From assembly GCA_026705765.1 (NCBI GenBank), contig JAPPAB010000180.1:1-64000 (forward strand): DNA of 64,000 nucleotides. The letters run 5' to 3'. Below are positions 7,677-16,833 of this stretch, piece by piece (positions within the stretch are counted from its first letter, which is position 1; every line of letters begins with the position of its first letter). Position numbers and translations under genes: made by a program. The stretch is from Gemmatimonadota bacterium. GTDB taxonomy: Bacteria; Latescibacterota; UBA2968. A model generated the notes under the pieces. It saw only the letters and a list, made by a program, of their open reading frames with translations. It was not told the origin of the DNA and searched no databases.

Positions 7677-8228
7677 TCAAAAATCAATCCCGGGTTGGGC
7701 CACAATACCCTGATCACTAAACGGATGCTTAACCTCGCGCATCTCCGTCACCATATCGGCAAAATTAACCAGCTCATCGGGCGCATCCCGCCCCGTAATA
7801 ATCACATGCAACATCTCCGGCTTATGCTCCCGCAGCCAATCTACCACCTCTGTTGCATCCAACCATCCAAAAGCCATCAAATACGTAAACTCATCCAGAA
7901 TAAACAGATCGTAATCTCCGCTTACAATCCGCTCCTGCGCCACTTCCCAACCGCGCAATGCCCGAGCCTGTGTCTCATCGATATCCTTGCTCGTCCACGT
8001 CCACCCATCGCCTGTACCAATCCAATCGACCTCCATGCGCCTGGCCGCGCGAATCTCGCCAAAATTGGCATTCTCGTGCTTCAAAAACTGAATCACACCC
8101 ACACGCATCTTGCGCCCCCATGCGCGGGTCATCACCCCAAGGGCAGCCGTAGTCTTACCCTTGCCATCTCCGGTATTGACCATCACCAGGCCCTTTTTCA
8201 CATGCCGTTTTCGTTGTCTGGTACTCAT
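7677..8228 (-). CDS. cobO: Corrinoid adenosyltransferase (CobO/BtuR type)
   Basis: About 183 residues. It transfers the 5'-deoxyadenosyl group of ATP to cob(I)alamin or cobinamide. The P-loop GDGKGKTT is at about residues 20-27, followed by [15 protein letters not shown], the acidic DLFILDEF and [14 protein letters not shown], all typical of CobO/BtuR rather than PduO. The ATG at 8228 is preceded by AGAGAGG and is preferred over an upstream in-frame start at 8288 that would overlap the propeller gene. Adenosylation by this enzyme would supply the substrates of CbiZ and CbiB downstream. Confidence 0.95.
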   Translation of the reverse strand: MSTRQRKRHVKKGLVMVNTGDGKGKTTAALGVMTRAWGRKMRVGVIQFLKHENANFGEIRAARRMEVDWIGTGDGWTWTSKDIDETQARALRGWEVAQERIVSGDYDLFILDEFTYLMAFGWLDATEVVDWLREHKPEMLHVIITGRDAPDELVNFADMVTEMREVKHPFSDQGIVAQPGIDF

Positions 8229-8262
8229 ACAAACCTCTCTTTTGAACGCGGATACAGGCTTT

Positions 8263-9540
8263 TTATTCCCCTTCAAATTCCGAAACAAAAATCAGAAAAT
8301 CGGGAAAATCGACCGAACCATTGCCATCCAAATCGAACATAGCATCACTCGCTGCTTTCCCAAACGCGGAAGCAAAAGCCAAAAAATCGCTAAAATCAAC
8401 CACACAATCGCCATTAAAATCAGCCACACTGCCCACAAATGCAATAGTCGAAGGCAACAGCCCCGTACTGATCGGACCGGCCACAAGCTCATCCGTCTTC
8501 ACATCATAAACCCGCACGCCAACGGCTGTCGGATCCGCAAAACTGCTTTGATCCAAAACGTACAACCGTTCCCCAAACACCCCCAGGCTCGGCACAAAAC
8601 CCCCGGTCAAACCATCCAGAGGTGGTGATACAGACTGCGTCCCCAAACCGAAACGCTTGACAGCATTGGCAAAACTCGCATCCAAAACAACGACATACCC
8701 CTCCTCATCTGAAACCATCGCCAGAGAACTCAGATTACCCCCAAAAGCTATCTCACCAAGCACAACGCCTTCGCTCTTCAAATTTGCCAGATCAATCACC
8801 TCAATCCCGCCATCCGTCAAATCAGCAAACGTATTAACCGCGCTCAAAAACCACTTATTTCCTCGCTGTACCGCACCCGCGGGATTTTTACCCGCCATCA
8901 CAATCCCCTGCACCCCGGCTGTATTTGCATCCACATCCACCACCTGATCCCTCATCACATCAACAACCGCAATCACCGAAACATCCGTCGGCACCCACCC
9001 ATTATCTCGATCCAGCCGCTGACACGCGGCAAACAAATGATTGCCGTACAACGCGAGCTGAGATACTTCGGGCAAACCATCCGCATCTGCAAAACCCGAT
9101 AAATCCACCGCACCCAGTGAATCCCCCGTAACCGGATTTACAATCAACAAATGCGTGCGCCCATACCGCGAAATATACGCTTTCTCCTCGCTGACAAAAA
9201 CCATATCGTGCGGATTTGAACCATTGCCCGTCGAATACTGCGTCAAAGGCGTCTTCAGATCACTGCTGCTCAAAACAATTACATTATCCTGTCCCAGGCG
9301 ATTGATAATATACACCTTATCCCGATACGTCCGCACCACCGCATCCGAGTGAATCGTCAGGTGATCGCGCACTGCCGTATTCGTGCTCAGATCCAGACTC
9401 GAAAAACTACCACTGCTATAATCCGTCGTCGTGATAATCGCCTGATTTGCCGATACGCTAAAAGTAAAAAACAAAAGAAAAAACGCGAGTAATTTGAGCG
9501 TTTTACACAGATGTCCACGGATAGACACAGATAAAATCAT
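8263..9540 (-). CDS. Secreted YncE-like beta-propeller with EF-hand/dockerin-like C-terminal repeats; BtuG-like candidate
   Basis: 425 residues. A signal peptide ([17 protein letters not shown]) is followed by blade-like repeats of the YncE type ([49 protein letters not shown]). Two calcium-loop repeats follow near 372-392 and 403-425 ([20 protein letters not shown] and [14 protein letters not shown]), resembling dockerin type I. Bacteroides BtuG proteins are surface beta-propellers that bind B12 and work with BtuB. This gene sits directly after the TonB receptor in a B12 locus, so the same role is inferred. It differs in having no lipobox Cys and in the added calcium repeats. AAGGAG precedes the ATG. 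Confidence 0.75.
   Translation of the reverse strand: MILSVSIRGHLCKTLKLLAFFLLFFTFSVSANQAIITTTDYSSGSFSSLDLSTNTAVRDHLTIHSDAVVRTYRDKVYIINRLGQDNVIVLSSSDLKTPLTQYSTGNGSNPHDMVFVSEEKAYISRYGRTHLLIVNPVTGDSLGAVDLSGFADADGLPEVSQLALYGNHLFAACQRLDRDNGWVPTDVSVIAVVDVMRDQVVDVDANTAGVQGIVMAGKNPAGAVQRGNKWFLSAVNTFADLTDGGIEVIDLANLKSEGVVLGEIAFGGNLSSLAMVSDEEGYVVVLDASFANAVKRFGLGTQSVSPPLDGLTGGFVPSLGVFGERLYVLDQSSFADPTAVGVRVYDVKTDELVAGPISTGLLPSTIAFVGSVADFNGDCVVDFSDFLAFASAFGKAASDAMFDLDGNGSVDFPDFLIFVSEFEGE
9506..9535. repeat. Decameric tandem repeat CACAGATNNN, three units
   Basis: Units CACAGATGTC, CACGGATAGA and CACAGATAAA lie head to tail. They encode, on the other strand, the residues between the start codon and the hydrophobic core of the propeller's signal peptide. 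A related array lies at 20887-20915. Confidence 0.6.
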
Positions 9541-9594
9541 TGTATTCTCCTTTTTCGTTTAAAAATGTTAGCAGCATTGATTCATAAAAACCAC

Positions 9595-11790
9595 TTAATC
9601 CGCATTCAAACTCACAAAAAACGCGCGTCCTGGCAGCGGATAACCCCAGGTATCGGCGATTTGTGCTCCGGTTAAATTTTTTACCTCCAATCCAATGTGA
9701 AACCGCAGCCCCGTATCCACCTTCACACCCGTATTGTGAACATGCCGCGATAATAACGGGCGTCGATTTGCTTGATCCAAAAAATTGCCATCTTCAAATG
9801 CATAATCGTAAAACGCAGTACAGCGTCCCAGACGCATTGTCGCGCGAACAAACAGCGCGTGGGGCGGACGATTGGGTAAAATATTGCCAACCAAATGGGG
9901 AATATTGGACTTATCAGTAGCTTTTTGATACGTGTAATTACCCGACAGATCGGCCCGAGAACCAAAACGTCTCTGCGCGGTCATCTCAAACCCATACACG
10001 CGCGCTTTGCCAATATTAACCGGACGCGACGTAGCCTGTGACGTGTGAACAAACTGGATCAAATCCTCATAGCGATGGTCAAAAAACGCGCCTTCCAAAG
10101 TGGTCGTACCATCTGCATAACGCAGACCAGCATCCCAGGTCAAACCATACTCTGGCCTGAGATTGACATTGCCGACCACACCGCCGCGATCGCCAAAAAG
10201 CTCGTAAAAAGAAGGCACGCGAAATACGCGCCCCGCATTGGCCTTAAACATCAGATGGGATGCCAGATCCAAACGCACACCCGAACGCAGACTGGTGAGA
10301 CTGCGCGTATTGGCCGAATCGGGTGCGAGCGGCGAAAAATTAAAAGGATTCGCACCGGTAAACGAACTGTATATCCGCCGTTGCTCCGCGCCAAAAGACC
10401 AGATACCGATCTCACCCGGCAGCGAAATATCCACACCCGTGCGCGCGACAAAAACCCACCGCTGACTATCGAACAAATTGGAGAGAGACCGAAGATGCGC
10501 CGTCGGCAAATAAGTCTCCCTGTGCAACCCAATCGCAGCCGCGATATCACAATGCGAAAACAGAACCGTTTGCAAACGACCCAGCCACCCATAAGTACGC
10601 GTGAGATAATCATTATCCTGGCGACCAATCCCGATCTCGCCATCCAGATCGCGGAACCGCTCTTTGACATGCGTGACATAAAGCGATTGCTGCGTATTTA
10701 TACCGCGCAAAAAAACGCGATCTTCATAAGCGACTTCTGTCATCATTTGGAAAACATCCAAATGTGCATTCTGCGACTGATTATTGCTAATACCGGGCAT
10801 ACCCTGATATTTCCAGTACGCGGACTCGTGAAAAGACAAAATTCTATCCTCCCCAAAAGCGCGACGCCATTTGCCCAAAAGATTAAAAGATCGATGATCG
10901 TTATTCTGACGCCTGCTCCAAACATCGTCACTGTCATTGTATTCCGTCCCATTATCATCGAGAAATCCAAAATCGTTATCGCTATGTGCATAATCGGCCA
11001 CAACGAGAAACTCCGACTGACCAAACCCACCCGCGAACACACCACTCAGCAACCGCGTATCAAAAGCTCCCCACGATCCTCGAATCCCATGAAACCATCG
11101 TCCCTGCGTCTGTCGCGTGCGCACATGCACCGTGCCCCCCAGACCATTGCCCCCGGCACCTGCACCGCGATACACCTCAATCTGCCCGACGTGAGCCAGT
11201 GGCAAATTGCTGAGATCTACCCCCCCACCAAAAGCAGTATTGAGCAAAATGCCATCGAGGTAGACCTCAACCTGATCGGCTGATGAACCGCGCAACGAAA
11301 GCGTACTAAAAGTGCCCAACCCACCCAGTCGCTTGACGTGTACCCCCGTAGCTTCGGCCAACACATCGGGCAACGTCGTCTCCCTACCCTCAAAACTCTC
11401 GCGCGGAATAACCGTCGCATACGCCGGATTCCTGTGAATATCACTGGCACCTATCGGATCGGCAATCACCGAAAACTCATCAAGGGGAAGGGTCCTGAGA
11501 GACAGCGCAATAAAAACCTCAGCCGTCTCGGCCACCTGAACCGTACGCCGCACCTCATCGTAAGCCACATGAGTTATGGACAATGTATAAGCACCCGGCA
11601 TCAAATCAAAAAAAACAAAACGCCCATCGCCATCCGTCTGCGTCACAAAATCCGTATTGAGAATGCGAACACGCACACTTGCAATGGGCATTCGGCTCTC
11701 CACATCCGTAACGCGACCAACAATCTGCGCTCCCCAAAGCGGCGTATTCGCGCAAAGAATTAAAAAAATGAAAAAACGCATCGTTTTCAT
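9595..11790 (-). CDS. btuB: TonB-dependent outer-membrane receptor, BtuB-like
   Basis: 731 residues. The signal peptide (MRFFIFLILCANTPLWGA) is followed by an N-terminal carboxypeptidase-regulatory-like beta domain (about 22-105; GRVTDVESRMPIASVRVRI). The plug domain comes next, with TLPDVLAEATGVHVKRLGG, LRGSSADQVEVYLDGILLN and IEVYRGAGAGGNGLGG, and then the beta-barrel to the C-terminus, which ends in aromatic-rich strands (GRAFFVSLNAD). Cobalamin is the inferred cargo because the gene lies between btuF and the propeller, under the cobalamin riboswitch. It starts 3 bp after the btuF stop. The added N-terminal domain is common in Bacteroidetes-type receptors and absent from E. coli BtuB. Confidence 0.88.
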   Translation of the reverse strand: MKTMRFFIFLILCANTPLWGAQIVGRVTDVESRMPIASVRVRILNTDFVTQTDGDGRFVFFDLMPGAYTLSITHVAYDEVRRTVQVAETAEVFIALSLRTLPLDEFSVIADPIGASDIHRNPAYATVIPRESFEGRETTLPDVLAEATGVHVKRLGGLGTFSTLSLRGSSADQVEVYLDGILLNTAFGGGVDLSNLPLAHVGQIEVYRGAGAGGNGLGGTVHVRTRQTQGRWFHGIRGSWGAFDTRLLSGVFAGGFGQSEFLVVADYAHSDNDFGFLDDNGTEYNDSDDVWSRRQNNDHRSFNLLGKWRRAFGEDRILSFHESAYWKYQGMPGISNNQSQNAHLDVFQMMTEVAYEDRVFLRGINTQQSLYVTHVKERFRDLDGEIGIGRQDNDYLTRTYGWLGRLQTVLFSHCDIAAAIGLHRETYLPTAHLRSLSNLFDSQRWVFVARTGVDISLPGEIGIWSFGAEQRRIYSSFTGANPFNFSPLAPDSANTRSLTSLRSGVRLDLASHLMFKANAGRVFRVPSFYELFGDRGGVVGNVNLRPEYGLTWDAGLRYADGTTTLEGAFFDHRYEDLIQFVHTSQATSRPVNIGKARVYGFEMTAQRRFGSRADLSGNYTYQKATDKSNIPHLVGNILPNRPPHALFVRATMRLGRCTAFYDYAFEDGNFLDQANRRPLLSRHVHNTGVKVDTGLRFHIGLEVKNLTGAQIADTWGYPLPGRAFFVSLNAD

Positions 11791-11793
11791 AAG

Positions 11794-12912
11794 CTATGGA
11801 TCCAGCTTTCGATAGTACTTGAGCTGATGATTTGGCAACAAGTGGGGATGTAAAATTTTAATAATATCCGCCAACACAACATCCGGCTCAATCAGCCCTG
11901 TCTCCCAATAATCATTGCCCCCATGCGCATTCAGACGCGCATTGGCATTGAAAACATTCCCGTTCTCAAACGCCGTGAATCTTTTGTAACGCTCGTCCTC
12001 GGCAACAACATCATCTCGAGAAAACCACCCATTTTTCATCGTGATCCAGCAATCCGCATCGTGCGCCTTTTCGTAAACCGTCTCAAAATCGAGCGCCAAA
12101 CTCTGTTGTGACTCATCATCTGCCCACAGATAATTTGCACCCGCATCCCTGAGCAATTGTGCAGCATAGGTTTTACCTCCAGCCATAAACCAGGTCCCGC
12201 GCCAGAGAGACCCCACAAAAACCGTGGGACGTTTGTCCATCGGCAAATCCTGCGTCAACGCCCTCCGCGCCTCATACCTCACAACAATGCTATCAAATTG
12301 GGCCGATGCCAGCCCTTCTTTTTCAAAAAAAACACCCATAAATTTGATCCACTCCACGCGCCCCAGCAAAGAAGATTCCCCATAAGCGGCGTTAATCACA
12401 ACGGGCACACCAGCCTCTTGCAACACGACAAGCACATTCTCTTGCGTGTACGTATCTGCAATAACGAGATCGGGTTGAAGCACCAGAACCTTTTCCAAAT
12501 CCATAGCCCTATCTCGACCAACCTCGGTCAACTTACCCTCCGCAAAGCGTTGATTGACAGCCTCTGTATTGACAAATTTGATATTATCAATTCCAATCAG
12601 GCTATGCACCTCACCGAGCTTTTCGACATGTGGCAAATGCGTCGTAGATGTCGTAATCAAAGTCCGCACGGGAATTTCTATTCTCGGAACCCCTTCATAG
12701 CCATCGGGCGACTCGTGCCCGCGCTGCACCAAGATATACTGAACCTCTTCCCGCTCTCCACCCCCGGGCGCGAGCACTGTTACAACCCTGTAATCATCGA
12801 AATAATCAACGCGAAAACCCTGTGCATATTGCAAAGACAACTGCGCCTGAACAGGTATGATCCAAACTCCGATACAACATATCATCTGCATCCATATTCT
12901 CAGATTCAACAC
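11794..12912 (-). CDS. btuF: Periplasmic cobalamin-binding protein BtuF
   Basis: About 372 residues of the class III (TroA/BtuF-like) substrate-binding fold with a Sec signal (MQMICCIGVWIIPVQAQ). A first lobe has HLPHVEKLGEVHSLIGID and VLVLQPDLVIADTYTQENV. The long linking helix carries SLLGRVEWIKFMGVFF, and the second lobe has KTYAAQLLRDAGANYLWAD. It delivers the corrinoid to BtuCD. The proposed start is GTG at 12912; ATG codons at 12891 and 12885 are in frame. The gene begins only 11 bp after the terminator tract, so it is the first gene under riboswitch control. Confidence 0.9.
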   Translation of the reverse strand: MLNLRIWMQMICCIGVWIIPVQAQLSLQYAQGFRVDYFDDYRVVTVLAPGGGEREEVQYILVQRGHESPDGYEGVPRIEIPVRTLITTSTTHLPHVEKLGEVHSLIGIDNIKFVNTEAVNQRFAEGKLTEVGRDRAMDLEKVLVLQPDLVIADTYTQENVLVVLQEAGVPVVINAAYGESSLLGRVEWIKFMGVFFEKEGLASAQFDSIVVRYEARRALTQDLPMDKRPTVFVGSLWRGTWFMAGGKTYAAQLLRDAGANYLWADDESQQSLALDFETVYEKAHDADCWITMKNGWFSRDDVVAEDERYKRFTAFENGNVFNANARLNAHGGNDYWETGLIEPDVVLADIIKILHPHLLPNHQLKYYRKLDP

Positions 12913-12923
12913 ACACCTCGCAC

Positions 12924-12958
12924 AAAAAAATCCCTGACTTCCTTGTAGAAATCAGGGA
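12924..12958 (-). terminator. Intrinsic terminator, expression platform of the riboswitch
   Basis: Read on the minus strand, TCCCTGATTTC, a TACAA loop and GGAAGTCAGGGA form a strong hairpin followed by seven T residues. It lies between the cobalamin riboswitch and btuF, so B12 binding would be expected to end transcription here before the operon. Confidence 0.85.
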
Positions 12959-13040
12959 CATAGCTAAACGCGACAAAACCACATAGCGCACGCATTATCT
13001 CACCTTTTTCCCAATCCACGAGGAAATCAATAAGGCCTGA

Positions 13041-13190
13041 GATTCGGGCAGGTCTTCTGGCTTCTGGGTCTCATGCGCCTCGCGCCTTCCCGGTTTTTCA
13101 CCAGTGGCATATAGTGCGAGAAACATCCCCAGTTACAGCGGCGGGACCGCAACGGATTCTCACCGTTTTCCCTATACTGCAACCCGAATC
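13041..13190 (-). promoter_or_regulatory. Cobalamin (AdoCbl-type) riboswitch
   Basis: On the minus strand the outer stem P1 pairs GATTCGGG (13190-13183) with CCCGAATC (13048-13041). Inside are GGGAAAACGGTGAGAATCCG, the conserved CGGTCCCGCCGCTGTAA core and the B12 box GCCACTG with its flanking AAAAACCGGGAAGGC, then GAAGACCTGCC. This is the class-I cobalamin riboswitch layout. It ends 82 nt before the terminator, which suggests transcriptional control. No separate promoter is obvious in the 20 bp between it and rpmB, and no terminator follows rpmB, so the promoter may lie inside or before rpmB. Confidence 0.95.
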
Positions 13191-13210
13191 CATGTTTTAT
13201 GACATTTTAT

Positions 13211-13453
13211 TTAAAGCGCAACTTCCTCCACTGAAAGACCGCGCTCTTTGAGATACGGCAAAAGACCTTTTTTATTCACCGTTCGCAGTGCGCGGGCTGA
13301 GAGTTTGATACGCACAAAGCGCCCCAGTTCAGGGACGTAAATGCGCTTGCTCTTCAAATTGGGTTTCTGCACCCGCTTGACTCTTCGTTTGGAGTGGGAC
13401 ACGTGATGACCACTAAGCGGTCCCCTTCCCGTAATACTACAACGTCTGGCCAT
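13211..13453 (-). CDS. rpmB: 50S ribosomal protein bL28
   Basis: 80 residues, the usual length. MARRCSITGRGPLSGHHVSH is the conserved bL28 N-terminus, followed by the basic KRRVKRVQKPNLKSKRIYVP and the C-terminal KLSARALRTVNKKG. A component of the large ribosomal subunit. It lies 22 bp after rpmG, a common pairing, and directly before the cobalamin riboswitch. Confidence 0.96.
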   Translation of the reverse strand: MARRCSITGRGPLSGHHVSHSKRRVKRVQKPNLKSKRIYVPELGRFVRIKLSARALRTVNKKGLLPYLKERGLSVEEVAL

Positions 13454-13475
13454 GGAAAAATCCTCTTATCAATAT

Positions 13476-13640
13476 CTATCGCTCTTCCCGATAGAGCACA
13501 CGCTTCCGCAGTATCGGATCAAACTTTTTTAGTTCGAGACGATCGGGATGATTCTGTCGATTTTTTTCCGTATGATAATAATGCGAACTCTCTGTACTTT
13601 TCATTCTAATGCCTATGCGGCTACCCTGTCGCTTAGCCAT
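13476..13640 (-). CDS. rpmG: 50S ribosomal protein bL33
   Basis: 54 residues from the ATG at 13640, which has GGGG about 6 bp upstream; an in-frame upstream start (13691) would add an unrelated 17 residues. [20 protein letters not shown] and [13 protein letters not shown] are diagnostic of bL33. It is the zinc-free form, as no Cys pairs are present. It is co-transcribed with rpmB. The 187 bp upstream, to the divergent HIT gene at 13828, hold no gene I can support and would contain both promoters. Confidence 0.95.
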   Translation of the reverse strand: MAKRQGSRIGIRMKSTESSHYYHTEKNRQNHPDRLELKKFDPILRKRVLYREER

Positions 13641-13827
13641 AGCGTACCCCCAGTATCTTTTGTTATCAGACCGCCAACACGCGGCGGGCAAGAAGTTGAA
13701 ATATACAGTGTTACCTCTATAACATCAAGAATTTTGTATTACACAGTCAAAATCCAGTTGGCAAAAACAAATCTCATTCCCTATCATACAGTTTTGCGTT
13801 CACCAACACTCAGCAAAGGAGAGAACA

Positions 13828-14178
13828 ATGTCCGAAGAAACGATCTTTAGCAAAATTATTCGACGCGAAATCAACGCAGACATCGTCTATCAAGACGACC
13901 TGGTAACCGCTTTTCGGGACATCAATCCCCAGGCACCCACCCACGTATTGATCGTACCGAATAAATTGATCCCTACAATCAACGACGTGACAAAAGAAGA
14001 CGAACCCGCACTGGGGCGCATGATAACCGTCGCGGCAAAAATCGCAGCAGAAGAGGGCATTTCAGAAAACGGGTATCGCCTGCTCATCAATTGCAATCGC
14101 GACGGAGGCCAGGAAGTGTTTCACATCCACATGCATCTGCTCGGCGGACAACCTCTGGGCAGAATGTTGGCGAGATAG
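13828..14178 (+). CDS. HIT-family purine nucleoside phosphoramidase-like protein (HinT)
   Basis: 116 residues. The histidine triad motif HIHMHLLGG lies near the C-terminus. The N-terminus [19 protein letters not shown] and the block [20 protein letters not shown] are characteristic of the HinT/PKCI branch, which hydrolyses adenosine phosphoramidates. Length is normal. AAAGGAGAG precedes the ATG. It is followed tail-to-tail by yidD on the other strand with a 4-bp gap. Confidence 0.95.
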   Translation: MSEETIFSKIIRREINADIVYQDDLVTAFRDINPQAPTHVLIVPNKLIPTINDVTKEDEPALGRMITVAAKIAAEEGISENGYRLLINCNRDGGQEVFHIHMHLLGGQPLGRMLAR

Positions 14179-14182
14179 CAGG

Positions 14183-14458
14183 TCATTGATCAGAAGGCGG
14201 AGGAACCGGATCGTACCCACCCCTGGCGAACGGGCGGCAGCGCAAAACACGCCGTATCGCAAGAGAAAGGGCATACGCGAAGGAATGCTGGCGAAAAGCT
14301 TCAAGCGCGTAATGCGAACAGGTGGGATGATAGCGACATGGACTGGGCGCAATGGCAAAAAAGCGCATCAAGGGCGACAGCACATATTGATAGCCCTTAA
14401 TAAGCACACACGCGGTGGTGGAAAACATTCTATCGACAATTTTTATGGGATTGACCAT
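14183..14458 (-). CDS. yidD: Membrane protein insertion efficiency factor YidD
   Basis: 91 residues. The conserved core [18 protein letters not shown] and [18 protein letters not shown] identify YidD, a small protein at the inner membrane that assists YidC-dependent insertion. It begins with an amphipathic helix ([20 protein letters not shown]). It is often next to rpmH and rnpA; here it is alone between the HIT gene and folE2. Confidence 0.95.
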   Translation of the reverse strand: MVNPIKIVDRMFSTTACVLIKGYQYVLSPLMRFFAIAPSPCRYHPTCSHYALEAFRQHSFAYALSLAIRRVLRCRPFARGGYDPVPPPSDQ

Positions 14459-14510
14459 TTTGTATTTTGAGGTATATTAGGCCGAACTTTTTCAAACTAC
14501 GGAGAACAGA

Positions 14511-15356
14511 ATGGAACTACCCGACATACAAAACTCACATGACAAACGCGGTATTGAAATCGACCAGGTTGGTGTCTCCAATGTCCGCTATCCCTTGACC
14601 TTGCCGCTGCGCGATAACGGCGAATTTCACACAGTAGCCAACCTGTCCATGACCGTGAGTCTGCCCCACCATCAAAAAGGCACCCACATGTCGCGGTTTA
14701 TGATTGCGCTGAACGAGCAACACAAACACTTTACACCTGATAGCGTACACATCGTACTCGAAGAAATGCTCGAATTATTGGAAGCCGAAGAAGCATTTCT
14801 CAGCATGGCATTTCCCATCTTTTTAACCCGTAAAGCACCTATCACGGGCATTGAAGGCATGCTGGACTACAACTGTGAATTCAGAGCAATGTTGACAAAT
14901 GAAGGCACGCAAGACAAGCTCATCGGCGTGCGTGCCAACGTGGCAAGCCTCTGCCCCTGCAGCAAAGAAATCAGCGACTACGGCGCGCACAATCAACGTT
15001 CCGAAATCACAATGGACGTGCGGCCTTATGAGGATGAATTTATCTGGTTTGAAGATTTGATCGACATTGGCGAATACCATGCGTCGTGTCAACTCTATCC
15101 CATCCTGAAACGCACAGATGAAAAATACGTAACCGAGCGCGCATATAACAACCCCAAATTTGTCGAAGACATCGTGCGCGATGTGGCGACAGACCTGCTA
15201 TCCATGATGGACCAAGAGCGCATCGCGTGGTTTTACGTATCGAGCAACAATTACGAAAGCATCCACAACCACGATGCGTATGCCAAAATTGAGCGCGGTG
15301 TGCGCGGTCCGTTATTGACGCACCGCAAAGAAGCGGAAAACGCGTTGATGGTCTAA
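14511..15356 (+). CDS. folE2: GTP cyclohydrolase I type IB (FolE2)
   Basis: 281 residues. FolE2 makes 7,8-dihydroneopterin triphosphate from GTP for folate or queuosine synthesis and can use metals other than zinc. Recognised blocks are GVSNVRYPLTLP near the start, HMSRFM, the metal-ligand Cys in ASLCPCSKEISDYGAHNQRS, and the C-terminal SIHNHDAYA. The ribosome site CGGAGA precedes the ATG. It is a single-gene unit followed by a strong terminator. Zinc-independent FolE2 is often repressed by Zur, but no operator was found here. Confidence 0.95.
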   Translation: MELPDIQNSHDKRGIEIDQVGVSNVRYPLTLPLRDNGEFHTVANLSMTVSLPHHQKGTHMSRFMIALNEQHKHFTPDSVHIVLEEMLELLEAEEAFLSMAFPIFLTRKAPITGIEGMLDYNCEFRAMLTNEGTQDKLIGVRANVASLCPCSKEISDYGAHNQRSEITMDVRPYEDEFIWFEDLIDIGEYHASCQLYPILKRTDEKYVTERAYNNPKFVEDIVRDVATDLLSMMDQERIAWFYVSSNNYESIHNHDAYAKIERGVRGPLLTHRKEAENALMV

Positions 15357-15370
15357 CAACATATAACACT

Positions 15371-15400
15371 AAAAAAAGGGCCTTCTCATAGGCCCTTTTT
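15371..15400. terminator. Bidirectional intrinsic terminator between folE2 and sufE
   Basis: AAAAAAAGGGCC, an 8-nt loop and GGCCCTTTTT form a GC-rich stem flanked by A and T runs, so it can end transcription from both converging sides. Confidence 0.93.
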
Positions 15401-15413
15401 ATCATTCCTCAAC

Positions 15414-15833
15414 CTATGCCGCTGTGGCAAGCGCGAGTTCGTGAATGCGCTTGACCATAGAGGCAAAGCCATTGGCGCGGTTGATACTGAGGTGTTTGGC
15501 GAGATCGAGCTTTTCAAAAATGCTGCGAATATCAGCCGTGAGAATCTCCCGAGCAGTCTTACCCGAATACAGCGACAACAAAATAGCGACCAGCCCCTTG
15601 ACAATCTGCGCATCGCTATCTGCGCGAAATTCGATCACTGGGGGATCGCCATCTCGAACATCGGTCACGAGCCAAACCTGGCTCACACACCCCCGCACCA
15701 GATTGTCATCAACTTTGTATCTCTCATCAAAAGGCGGCAACTTGCGACCGAGTTCAATAATATACCGGTAGCGATCTTCCCAATCTGTGAGAACATCAAA
15801 ATTCTGCATAATGCGATCAATCGTAATATCCAT
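15414..15833 (-). CDS. sufE: SufE-like cysteine desulfuration protein
   Basis: 139 residues, normal for SufE. The sulfur-accepting Cys lies in the loop VRGCVSQVWL. Other signatures are WEDRYRYIIELGRKLPP at the start and IVKGLVAILLSLYSGKT in the middle. SufE takes persulfide sulfur from a cysteine desulfurase for Fe-S cluster assembly. No sufS or sufBCD is in the window. It is the last gene of the hemB/cysS run, just before the terminator. Confidence 0.95.
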   Translation of the reverse strand: MDITIDRIMQNFDVLTDWEDRYRYIIELGRKLPPFDERYKVDDNLVRGCVSQVWLVTDVRDGDPPVIEFRADSDAQIVKGLVAILLSLYSGKTAREILTADIRSIFEKLDLAKHLSINRANGFASMVKRIHELALATAA

Positions 15834-15842
15834 AAAAACCTC

Positions 15843-16823
15843 TCACCTCACCACCCGCGCAATATCGCGCGCAAAATAAGTCAGAATAAGATCTGCACCC
15901 GCGCGCTTAATACTCACCAGAACCTCGTCTCGCACCCGAACTTCATCCAGCCAACCATTGGCGAAAGCCGCTTTGAGCATCGCAAACTCGCCGCTGACAT
16001 TGTAAGCGGCAACCGGCACGCCGAACTCTGTTTTCACCCGATAAATAATATCCAGATAGGGCAATGCGGGCTTGATCATAACGATATCCGCGCCCTCTTC
16101 AATATCCAGAGCCACCTCGCGCATGGCCTCGTCGCCATTTGCCGGATCCATCTGATAGGATCGGCGATCACCAAATTGCGGCGCAGACTCTGCCGCTTCT
16201 CGGAATGGACCGTAAAAACCCGAGCAGTATTTAGCAGCATAAGCCATAATCGGTATATGGTCAAACCCCTGGGCATCCAGAGCAGAGCGAATAGCCCCAA
16301 CGCGGCCATCCATCATATCGGAAGGCGCGACCATATCTGCGCCCGCGCGAACATGGGAAAGGGATTCCTCGACGAGAAGATCAACCGTTTCATCATTATG
16401 CACATCGTTATCCACAATCACACCGCAATGCCCGTGGTCCGTATATTCGCATAAACACACATCCGTAATCACATAGAGATCAGGCGTAGTTTCTTTAATC
16501 GCAGATATCGCACGCTGAATAATGCCATCATCGCAATAAGCCCCACTCCCCCGTGCGTCTTTGTGATCGGGAATCCCAAAAAGAATCACCGCTGGAATGC
16601 CCAGATCGGCAATTTCTCTACACGCCTCAACCGCGACATCTATCGACATCTGATGGTTGCCCGGCATAGACCCAATTTCTTTCTTCACACCTCTGCCCGG
16701 ACACACAAACAGAGGCATAATCAAATCGTCAACGCGCACATAATTTTCGCGCACCATTCGGCGCACAGTCTCACTCTGGCGCAAACGGCGCATGCGAGTA
16801 ATCGGAAAATTCATAAAAGTCAT
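15843..16823 (-). CDS. hemB: Delta-aminolevulinic acid dehydratase (porphobilinogen synthase)
   Basis: 326 residues, full length. It condenses two 5-aminolevulinate molecules into porphobilinogen, the common precursor of haem and corrinoids. Active-site lysines lie in [16 protein letters not shown] and [13 protein letters not shown]. The metal loop [13 protein letters not shown] carries three Cys, so a zinc-type enzyme is likely. It has a 9-bp gap to sufE and a 10-bp gap from cysS, forming one transcription unit. The first ATG or the one three codons later could be the start. Confidence 0.96.
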   Translation of the reverse strand: MTFMNFPITRMRRLRQSETVRRMVRENYVRVDDLIMPLFVCPGRGVKKEIGSMPGNHQMSIDVAVEACREIADLGIPAVILFGIPDHKDARGSGAYCDDGIIQRAISAIKETTPDLYVITDVCLCEYTDHGHCGVIVDNDVHNDETVDLLVEESLSHVRAGADMVAPSDMMDGRVGAIRSALDAQGFDHIPIMAYAAKYCSGFYGPFREAAESAPQFGDRRSYQMDPANGDEAMREVALDIEEGADIVMIKPALPYLDIIYRVKTEFGVPVAAYNVSGEFAMLKAAFANGWLDEVRVRDEVLVSIKRAGADLILTYFARDIARVVR

Positions 16824-16833
16824 CCACCTTCTT

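Noticed and set aside
10045-11283. 412-residue plus-strand frame opposite the TonB receptor
   Set aside because: It lies entirely opposite a receptor with clear plug and barrel motifs; no domain is recognisable in it.
12806-12991. Small frame running from the riboswitch leader through the terminator into btuF
   Set aside because: It crosses the terminator hairpin and overlaps btuF in another frame; its composition is unlike a protein.
9595-13190. Siderophore rather than B12 as cargo of the TonB/FecCD system
   Set aside because: The cobalamin riboswitch and the cobO, cbiZ and cbiB genes in the same run make B12 far more likely; the Fur-family gene is divergent and may be unrelated.
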